NCBI RefSeq assembly: GCF_964033635.1
Contig: NZ_OZ035533.1
Coordinates: 3,224,001-3,288,000 of the forward strand
Direction: 5' to 3'
DNA from: Chitinophaga sp. MM2321
GTDB taxonomy: Bacteria; Bacteroidota; Bacteroidia; Chitinophagales; Chitinophagaceae
DNA length: 64,000 nt
Shown: positions 58,547-64,000 of the stretch, one piece after another
How positions within the stretch are numbered: the first letter of the stretch is position 1
Layout of the letters: each line of letters opens with the position of its first letter
The notes under the pieces: generated by a model
What the model was told of the DNA's origin: nothing
Databases searched by the model: none
The model's input: the letters and a program-made list of their open reading frames with translations, nothing else
Program-made: the position numbers and the translations under genes

Positions 58547-59380
58547 TTAATAATGTGATATAAAAATGGACTGGGTTACAATTTTCAAAATGGAAGCGGC
58601 AGGATTAGGAACAACAACATTTGATAATAAATTCCTGCCAAAAGCGCCCATTACGATGAATACCTTTTCCCTTCCAAACAAGTATTCCATTAGCCGCTTC
58701 CGCACATTAGTATCTTCAAGCAGCAGGATTTCAGCATTTTCATAATGCGCTTTCAACCATTCTTCCAGTCTTTCCCGATCTCCTCTTATATGTTTCCCGG
58801 TATCAATAATACTCAGCACCGTAACTTTACAATGGCTTAATGCCGGGAATAAATGAGCAAATTGCTTAATGGCGAACATAGATGAACTGCTCCCATTATA
58901 GGTAAAGATTAATTCATCAATCCCATCAAAATTTGCAGGTGCTATCACAACGGGACATTCGGATTTCTCCAATACCTCCTTTACAAAAGCGGTAGGGCTG
59001 CTTTCCGGCTTCCAGGTGAATGAAGTGGCGATGTCTACTACGAGCAGGTCAGCATACCTGCTTTCCTTCAACACTTCTGCAACAGGCATACCAGCATCCT
59101 TATGTACCATACACTTTACCCCGTTCGATTCACAGATGCCCGTAAACAAGGCGATATTCTCATCTCTGTATAATTCCTTTTGCACGTCAGGTGATATCCC
59201 CCGAACCGGTGCACAAACAGCCATTTCCTGAATGGCTTCGCTTGATCTCAGTTCCAGTTCCTGATTTTGCAGAAATACGCCAGTGATTGATGAATGTGTC
59301 AGGCTAGCCAGAAAACAGGCAAAATCGAGAGATTCCCTGCGGAAGGTAACCGCGTCAGTTATAAATAATATCTTTTCCAT
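58547..59380 (-). CDS. Universal stress protein, tandem-domain (copy 2)
   Basis: 277 residues, same two-domain plan as its neighbour: MEKILFITDAVTFRRESLDFACFLASL at the N-terminus, IDELIFTYNGSSSSMFAIKQFAHLFP opening domain 2, and VMGAFGRNLLSNVVVPNPAASILKIVTQSIFISHY at the end. The ATP-binding loop is less well conserved than in copy 1. It is the first gene of the minus-strand operon usp-usp-flavodoxin-mgtA. The 312 bp upstream hold several palindromes of the TGA-N6-TCA class. Confidence 0.87.
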   Translation of the reverse strand: MEKILFITDAVTFRRESLDFACFLASLTHSSITGVFLQNQELELRSSEAIQEMAVCAPVRGISPDVQKELYRDENIALFTGICESNGVKCMVHKDAGMPVAEVLKESRYADLLVVDIATSFTWKPESSPTAFVKEVLEKSECPVVIAPANFDGIDELIFTYNGSSSSMFAIKQFAHLFPALSHCKVTVLSIIDTGKHIRGDRERLEEWLKAHYENAEILLLEDTNVRKRLMEYLFGREKVFIVMGAFGRNLLSNVVVPNPAASILKIVTQSIFISHY

Positions 59381-59590
59381 AAAAAATGTTGCTTTATAAA
59401 GGTCTTGCCGACAGAGCCGGCAGGGCTCCTGGTAATTTTATAAAAAGTCATCAAAATATGATGGCATCAATGCATGCTGTTTACTTACTGTTAAAGATGT
59501 CATAATTACCCCTTGCTTTTCGGTTAATAATTTTGATACTAAACTACCTTTTCTCTTATGCTGAAAAAATGATTCCTCTCACAGCATCGG

Positions 59591-59604
59591 CTGATTAAAA
59601 TCAT
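59591..59604. promoter_or_regulatory. TGA-N6-TCA operator (upstream site)
   Basis: CTGATTAAAATCAT, centred at 59597.5, with TGAT-N4-ATCA symmetry like the Fnr consensus. It could serve either divergent operon. Confidence 0.55.
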
Positions 59605-59616
59605 ATAAATGATAAA

Positions 59617-59652
59617 GTAGCTAAAATCATGTCTGGGTATGACTATGGTCAT
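59617..59652. promoter_or_regulatory. Paired operators before the small ORF / PNPOx operon
   Basis: ATGAC-TATG-GTCAT (59639-59652, centre 59645.5) is a perfect palindrome. A degenerate partner TAG-N6-TCA is centred 22 bp upstream at 59623.5. The element TATCTTTA at 59675-59682 begins 29.5 bp after the proximal centre, as in the ackA promoter. Confidence 0.6.
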
Positions 59653-59692
59653 GTTTTAGTCATTGTAGATGAGGTATCTTTAAACAAAAAAA

Positions 59693-59881
59693 ATGGAAAA
59701 GCTATTGCACCCTCTTTTATCGCACGCACCCGGAAAACCTATCGATATAAGCGTTGTGACTGATTTAATTTCATGGGGAACTGGTATAATGCTGATTTTT
59801 GCAGCATATCCTCTTTTAATGCAAGGCTTAAAAAATTTGCTGGTCCTTTTATATAAATTTTTTATTCAGTACCAGTTTTAA
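59693..59881 (+). CDS. Possible small membrane protein
   Basis: 62 residues, one strong hydrophobic segment (LISWGTGIMLIFAAYPLLMQG) preceded by a short polar stretch. No family is recognised. Reasons to think it real: it sits directly behind a palindrome-plus-TAnnTTTG-like promoter, starts with ATG after an A-rich leader, and precedes the PNPOx gene by 49 bp. Against: it is short and has no recognised homologue. It may be the first gene of the PNPOx operon. Confidence 0.45.
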   Translation: MEKLLHPLLSHAPGKPIDISVVTDLISWGTGIMLIFAAYPLLMQGLKNLLVLLYKFFIQYQF

Positions 59882-59930
59882 TGGTATTTCTTTCGATTTC
59901 AAATATCTGTTGCGACAAAAAACATATACT

Positions 59931-60389
59931 ATGTTAGGTAAATTAAGTTTAGATGAAATAGATCAGGTGTTAACCAACAACCATACAGGCCGGATAGGAT
60001 GTACCGATGGCGAAAAAGTATATATTGTACCCGTTAGTTATGCATTCAACAAAACCTACCTGGTAGCGCACTCCAAGGAAGGAATGAAAATTGACATGAT
60101 GAGAAAACGACCTCAGATCTGCTTCCAGGTTGATGAAATTGCAGATATGGCAAACTGGCGCAGTGTTGTTGTATGGGGTAATTATGAAGAAGTGATTGAT
60201 CCCAAAGAAAGATATTATGCTATGAAATTCCTGGTGAGCCGCCTCTCTCATATGCCTGCAAGCGAAACCGCCGGTGTAGCAGAAATGCACAGGGAAATGG
60301 AAGAACCGGTTGTTTACAATAATATTATCAGACCTGTTGTATACAGGATCAGGATTACCGAAAAAACCGGCAGGTTTGAAAAAAACTGA
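59931..60389 (+). CDS. Pyridoxamine 5'-phosphate oxidase-fold (flavin reductase/NimA-like) protein
   Basis: 152 residues from the ATG at 59931; an upstream in-frame TTG start seems less likely. The split-barrel flavin-binding pattern is visible: LDEIDQVLTNNHTGRIGCTDGEKVYIVPVSYAF, LVAHSKEGMKIDMMRKRPQICFQVDEI and WRSVVVWGNYEEV. Related proteins bind FMN, F420 or heme and include the NimA nitroimidazole reductases. The usual PdxH residues for pyridoxamine are not evident. Similar proteins are often found with Usp genes in low-oxygen regulons (general knowledge). It converges with the gene at 60394, ending 4 bp before it. Confidence 0.85.
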   Translation: MLGKLSLDEIDQVLTNNHTGRIGCTDGEKVYIVPVSYAFNKTYLVAHSKEGMKIDMMRKRPQICFQVDEIADMANWRSVVVWGNYEEVIDPKERYYAMKFLVSRLSHMPASETAGVAEMHREMEEPVVYNNIIRPVVYRIRITEKTGRFEKN

Positions 60390-60393
60390 TTAC

Positions 60394-60792
60394 CTATTCA
60401 TCATCCCGTTCATCTGGTAAATGAAACGTTTGTTGCTTAGCTGGTCTGCCGGCATTATTCAGCTCTTCTAATGTCCAGCTATCTGTGGCGGTAGTTTCCA
60501 GCCACAGCGTTCCTGCTTTGCGGAATATTTGGGCACTTAATCCGAAGATGTAAGCGAAATCGTGTTCCACAGCTGCTGCGGTCCGGTAATAGCTGATATC
60601 TAACCAGCCAAAGCTATGCAGCATTCTTATTTTCTCGATAGGAGTATCAGGAGATACCTTTTCTTCCTCCGGAGAAGGTTCCCCTTTCGTATGTGGCTTT
60701 CTGAAAAACGCCAGTTTCAGGTATGGATACATAGTTTGGAATTTTTCCTGTATATCGGCAACCACTGCTTCTTCGCTAATATATATTTTCAT
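60394..60792 (-). CDS. Conserved hypothetical protein
   Basis: 132 residues, no signal or membrane segment. Pattern: MKIYISEEAVVADIQEKFQTMYPYLKLAFFRKP, an acidic Pro/Glu linker, then SFGWLDISYYRTAAAVEHDFAYIFGLSAQIFRKAGTLWLETTATDSWTLEELN. It is basic at the N-terminal half and acidic at the C-terminus. I recognise it only as a type seen in Bacteroidota, without known function. It is divergent from the LOG / histidine kinase / regulator operon. It has a full promoter match (paired palindromes, and TATACTTG on the minus strand at 60814-60821) ahead of it, so it is likely a target of the same regulator. Confidence 0.7.
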   Translation of the reverse strand: MKIYISEEAVVADIQEKFQTMYPYLKLAFFRKPHTKGEPSPEEEKVSPDTPIEKIRMLHSFGWLDISYYRTAAAVEHDFAYIFGLSAQIFRKAGTLWLETTATDSWTLEELNNAGRPAKQQTFHLPDERDDE

Positions 60793-60813
60793 AAAAGTTG
60801 TTTTAAGTTACTA

Positions 60814-60821
60814 CAAGTATA
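60814..60821 (-). promoter_or_regulatory. Probable -7 promoter element of the hypothetical gene 60394-60792
   Basis: The minus strand reads TATACTTG, 5 of 6 fixed bases of TAnnTTTG, 29.5 bp from the centre of the palindrome at 60844-60857, the same offset as at the ackA and small-ORF promoters. Confidence 0.5.
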
Positions 60822-60843
60822 CAGCTGCCAGTCTTATCATAAA

Positions 60844-60879
60844 ATGAGATCAATCAAGCTATCATATGATAGTCGTCAT
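60844..60879. promoter_or_regulatory. Paired TGA-N6-TCA operators between the hypothetical gene and the LOG operon
   Basis: ATGAGATCAATCAA (60844-60857, centre 60850.5) and ATATGA-N6-TCATAT (60864-60881, centre 60872.5), 22 bp apart. They lie between divergent starts at 60792 and 60928. Confidence 0.7.
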
Positions 60880-60927
60880 ATACACTAAGAAAAGAAAGCA
60901 GGAAATTGATCTTTCAATATTTTCATT

Positions 60928-61689
60928 ATGCCACTCATGCAAGCCAATCCGCTACCCGTTGCCAGTAAAGAGCTACCGGGCCATGAAGAAAAATATTTCC
61001 TGGAAGGTCCAAGGTCAAGAGCAAAGGAATTTTTCTTTTCAGTGAAAATTTTGCTGGAGTTTATCCGGGGATTCAGGGTATTGCACTTTGTTGGACCTTG
61101 TATTGCGGTATTCGGTTCAGCGAGGGTTCAACCGGAATCTGACTATTACGAGTTAGGACGGGAAGCGGGAGCTGGCATTGCGAAACTAGGTTTCGCCGTA
61201 ATGACCGGTGGCGGACCCGGTATTATGGAAGCAGCAAACCGGGGAGCAAAAGAAGCCGGCGGTAAATCAATAGGATGTAATATTAGTCTTCCGAAGGAAC
61301 AATTCTGTAATAAATATCTTGACCAAAAATTCAACTGCAAATATTTCTTCGTTCGTAAAGTATTGATGTTCAAATACTCATACGGATTTCTGATTTTACC
61401 AGGGGGAATAGGAACATTAGATGAATTCGCAGAAGCACTTACCTTGATACAGACTCATAAAATCCTTAACTTTCCGTTAGTGCTGATGAATCGTGGCTAT
61501 TGGGAACCGCTGATGCCCCTGTTTCATAAAATGATTGAAAGTTACATGATAGGACAGGAAGATCTGCAGTATATCTTACTAACAGATTCTATAGATGAGG
61601 CCATGGAGCATTTTCAAAAATATGCCTTGACGCAGTACCGCATAAAGCGCAGAAAAGAATTCCGGCGTTTTGCATTATTGCGGGAATAA
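60928..61689 (+). CDS. LOG family protein (TIGR00730-type Rossmann fold)
   Basis: 253 residues. After a leader of about 60 residues, the family core: CIAVFGSARVQPESDYYELGREAGAGIAKLGFAVMTGGGPGIMEAANRGAKEAGGKSIGCNISLP, then LILPGGIGTLDEFAEALTLIQ with the PGGxGTxxE motif. Members bind nucleotides. Plant and bacterial LOG proteins hydrolyse nucleoside 5'-monophosphates (cytokinin activation type), but the bacterial role is often unknown. It starts the operon with the histidine kinase (36 bp gap) and the regulator. Confidence 0.9.
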   Translation: MPLMQANPLPVASKELPGHEEKYFLEGPRSRAKEFFFSVKILLEFIRGFRVLHFVGPCIAVFGSARVQPESDYYELGREAGAGIAKLGFAVMTGGGPGIMEAANRGAKEAGGKSIGCNISLPKEQFCNKYLDQKFNCKYFFVRKVLMFKYSYGFLILPGGIGTLDEFAEALTLIQTHKILNFPLVLMNRGYWEPLMPLFHKMIESYMIGQEDLQYILLTDSIDEAMEHFQKYALTQYRIKRRKEFRRFALLRE

Positions 61690-61725
61690 CCTTCTTTTAA
61701 TATTTTAAGACCACTGACTAATACT

Positions 61726-63312
61726 ATGAGTTTATCTATTAGTGACCTGGATGTTCCCTTCCAGTTGAGTATTTTTGCCGCTATACTGGAACGTGTACCC
61801 GGACTTGTAGCAGTGAGAGCGTTAAAAAGCGGCAGGTTGATGTATATTAATGACACAGGAATAAAAATGTTGGGAACTGAAGATTATCCATCCCTGGAAT
61901 TGTTAATGGAACAAAATCAGCTTGGATGCGACAATGCTGACCGCAGCACCTCAGATGGTCAGCCAGTGCAGGAACGGCAATGGAAAAATTTGAAGGGAGA
62001 AACATTTATCGGTGTATATGATGAAACAATGTTAAAGCATGATAATAAGGACTATTGCTTTTTCAGGATCACCGATATTTTGTCTGACCGACGTTTTAAA
62101 CAACAGCTTAGCCGGGAGCTTCAGCGTTTTGGTGCGCTGTTTGACTATGCTAGTATAGGAATACTGGTTACAAACAGGCAGGGGGAGATCGTATTGATCA
62201 ATGATTTTGCGTTGGGACAATTTGGTTATAAACGGGAAGAATTACTGGGGAAAAAGATAGAAATCCTGATACCACAACGCGTACATCACCAGCATGTGGG
62301 ACACCGGGCACGATACAATGCCAATCCCCAGAGCAGACCAATGGGTATTGGCCTTGATCTTTTTGCGGTTCGGCAGGATCAAACAGAGTTCCCCGTAGAA
62401 ATCAGCCTGAGTCATTACACAAACGAAGAAGGCAATTTTGTCATTGCCTATATCAGCAATATTACAGAAAGAAAAAAAGCGGAAGAAAAACTGGAAAAAC
62501 TATATAATGAACTGGAGGAAATGGTCGAAGATCGTACCATGCAACTTCGTAAGGCACTGGAAGAACTGGAGGCATCAAAAGAAGTGCTTACAATTGCATT
62601 GAGTAAAGAAAAGGAACTGGGAGACCTGAAATCCCGTTTTGTCTCAATGGCTTCCCATGAGTTCCGCACGCCTCTCAGTACCATTCTTTCGTCTGCGTTT
62701 CTTGTAAAACATTATGAGGCAGAACAAGATCAACCTACACGCAACAAACACATACAACGAATCATTAATAATGTTAGTCTTCTTACGGATACCCTGAATG
62801 ACTTCCTTTCCGTAGGGAAAATTGAAGAAGGAAAAATACAGATCAGAAATGTAGCATTTGAAATAGAAGAGCATTTCAATACCATTATCCAGGAAATGCA
62901 GGGTATTGCGAAAGATAACCAGCTTATTGAATACCAACATGACGGCGACAATCGGGTATTCCTTGACCCCTCTCTTCTGAAGCACATTGTCATGAACCTT
63001 TTGGGAAATGCCATTAAATTTTCAACACCTGGTAGTCACATACAAATTCAAACCAGCAAAACAGGTCATGAATTTACACTCCAGGTGAAAGATAATGGGA
63101 TAGGTATGTCTGAAGAAGATCAGCAACATCTGTTTGAACGTTTTTACCGGGGAAGTAACGTAAGCAACATCCAGGGTACGGGTTTAGGCTTACATATTGT
63201 TCACAGGTACAGTGAAATGATGAATGGCAATATCTTATGTGATAGTGAGTTAAACAAAGGCACTACCTTTACTATAACGTTCCCGATTGAAGAAACAAAC
63301 GCCCCTTATTAA
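61726..63312 (+). CDS. PAS-domain sensor histidine kinase, possibly heme-type PAS
   Basis: 528 residues, no membrane segment, so cytoplasmic. Two PAS regions (about 15-125 and 128-245), a coiled coil (about 245-300, KKAEEKLEKLYNELEEMVEDRT), HisKA with phospho-accepting His311 in MASHEFRTPLS, and HATPase_c (N box HIVMNLLGNAIKFS, DNGIGM, GTGLGLHIV). In the second PAS, H190-x6-Y197 and GIG at 207-209 align without gaps with the FixL heme-ligand region (proximal His, Arg, then GIG). The distal Arg of FixL is Leu here. Many non-heme PAS domains share part of this pattern, so heme binding is a hypothesis. The kinase stop is 1 bp before the receiver-Crp gene, its evident partner. Confidence 0.9.
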   Translation: MSLSISDLDVPFQLSIFAAILERVPGLVAVRALKSGRLMYINDTGIKMLGTEDYPSLELLMEQNQLGCDNADRSTSDGQPVQERQWKNLKGETFIGVYDETMLKHDNKDYCFFRITDILSDRRFKQQLSRELQRFGALFDYASIGILVTNRQGEIVLINDFALGQFGYKREELLGKKIEILIPQRVHHQHVGHRARYNANPQSRPMGIGLDLFAVRQDQTEFPVEISLSHYTNEEGNFVIAYISNITERKKAEEKLEKLYNELEEMVEDRTMQLRKALEELEASKEVLTIALSKEKELGDLKSRFVSMASHEFRTPLSTILSSAFLVKHYEAEQDQPTRNKHIQRIINNVSLLTDTLNDFLSVGKIEEGKIQIRNVAFEIEEHFNTIIQEMQGIAKDNQLIEYQHDGDNRVFLDPSLLKHIVMNLLGNAIKFSTPGSHIQIQTSKTGHEFTLQVKDNGIGMSEEDQQHLFERFYRGSNVSNIQGTGLGLHIVHRYSEMMNGNILCDSELNKGTTFTITFPIEETNAPY

Positions 63313-63313
63313 T

Positions 63314-64000
63314 ATGAAAAGGATACTCCTAATTGAAGATAATGAAGAACTTCGTGAAAACACAACGGATATCTTGTCTATTGCCGGTTACAGTGTAATA
63401 ACAGCTGATAATGGCAAAACGGGTATGGCGATGATTCTGGAACATAAACCAGACCTGGTGATATGCGACATTATGATGCCGGTACTCGATGGCTTTGGTG
63501 TACTACATCTCATGCAGCAGCATGAAGAAGTAAAAGATACCCCGTTCATTTTCCTGACAGCAAAAACAGAAAGAGCTGATTTCCGGAAAGGTATGAGCAT
63601 GGGCGCTGATGATTATATTACCAAACCATTTAGTGGAACAGAACTGTGGGATGCCATAGAAAGCAGGTTAAAAAAAGCCGCTATAAAAAACCAGCAGTTT
63701 CCACCAAATCTGCAAGGATTAAACAAACTGATGTATGAAGTAACTGGCAAAGAATCTCTCAAAGCATTGGCAGAAGGAAGAAATATTGATAAATACAAAA
63801 AAAAGCAACCAATTTATCTGGAAGGTAATCATCCATCCAGATTATTTTTCGTACAAAAAGGGAAAGTAAAAACCTGTAAAAGTAATGATCTCGGTAAAGA
63901 ATTGGTGATCGACGTTTTTAGCGAAGGAGACTTCCTTGGCTACACCGCCTTATTGGAGGGTTCTGTTTATAAAGACAGCGCAGTAGCCATAGAAGAAAGT
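63314..64000 (+). CDS. Response regulator with C-terminal Crp-type sensing domain (runs off window)
   Basis: The first 229 codons are present; the rest lies beyond the window. Receiver domain (1-120): acidic pair E8/D9, phospho-acceptor Asp52 in CDIMMP, T82/K104 (FLTAKT, ITKPF). A linker of about 25 residues leads to a cyclic-nucleotide-binding-like beta roll from about 155 (QPIYLEGNHPSRLFFVQKGKVKTC, VFSEGDFLGYTALLEG). The Crp helix-turn-helix would follow outside the window. Receiver-Crp fusions are known in Bacteroidota, and a Crp/Fnr-type DNA domain would read TGA half-sites. It is the leading candidate to bind the paired TGA-N6-TCA sites in this island. Confidence 0.88.
   Translation, partial: MKRILLIEDNEELRENTTDILSIAGYSVITADNGKTGMAMILEHKPDLVICDIMMPVLDGFGVLHLMQQHEEVKDTPFIFLTAKTERADFRKGMSMGADDYITKPFSGTELWDAIESRLKKAAIKNQQFPPNLQGLNKLMYEVTGKESLKALAEGRNIDKYKKKQPIYLEGNHPSRLFFVQKGKVKTCKSNDLGKELVIDVFSEGDFLGYTALLEGSVYKDSAVAIEES

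Larger units (their letters stand above)
59381..59692. other. Divergent intergenic region between usp and PNPOx operons
   Basis: 312 bp without a gene. Near usp there is a GC-rich hairpin at about 59404-59424 (TTGCCG/CGGCAG) and an imperfect-spacing palindrome TGATGGCATCA (59459-59469). Further on lie TGA-N6-TCA sites at 59591-59604 and 59639-59652 and a degenerate one (TAG-N6-TCA) at 59617-59630. No coding remnant was seen. Confidence 0.6.

Overview
The window comes from a Bacteroidota chromosome, most likely a Chitinophaga-like member of the Chitinophagaceae. The evidence is a SusC/SusD pair under an ECF sigma/FecR switch, many lipoprotein signal peptides, promoters resembling TAnnTTTG, few Shine-Dalgarno sites, and families typical of that group. 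No rRNA, tRNA, CRISPR array or insertion sequence was seen.

Region 1 (1-28367, all minus strand) is a polysaccharide utilisation locus. Reading along the minus strand it runs: ECF sigma factor, GH28-like beta-helix enzyme, FecR anti-sigma, SusC, SusD, two sulfatases, two tandem GH20 hexosaminidases, a DUF1080 (3-keto-glycoside hydrolase type) protein, a PQQ-type dehydrogenase with cytochrome c, a GH29 fucosidase, a ThuA/sugar-dehydrogenase/PKD/cytochrome c fusion, GH97, a sulfatase, and the start of another sulfatase cut by the window edge. The enzyme set points to a sulfated, fucosylated, N-acetylhexosamine-containing glycan (inference). A C3-oxidation (3-keto-sugar) branch is embedded in the same gene string.

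Region 2 (28.6-37.5 kb) holds ordinary genes: EcsC family, ilvD, a Crp/Fnr regulator with a perfect Fnr-like operator, a rifampicin-phosphotransferase-like gene with its MarR regulator and operator, a methyltransferase and a Na+/H+ antiporter.

Region 3 (37.5-46.9 kb) is an accessory block of small redox and hydrolase genes, several with export signals. Two gapless AraC paralogues are interleaved, and a shared sequence motif lies in three intergenic spots. Its right edge truncates a DUF2200 gene remnant.

Region 4 (46.9-64 kb) looks like a stress or low-oxygen island. It contains acetate kinase and phosphoketolase, an ATP-cone restriction-fold protein, a PolX/PHP protein lacking one catalytic Asp, a frameshifted Mg2+ P-type ATPase, a flavodoxin-like protein, two Usp proteins, a PNPOx-fold protein, a LOG family protein, a PAS histidine kinase and a receiver-Crp fusion regulator that runs off the window. 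Four promoters in this island share one architecture: two TGA-N6-TCA palindromes 22 bp apart, then a TAnnTTTG-like element at a fixed distance (one of the eight palindromes is degenerate). This unlabelled regulon is the most interesting signal in the window.
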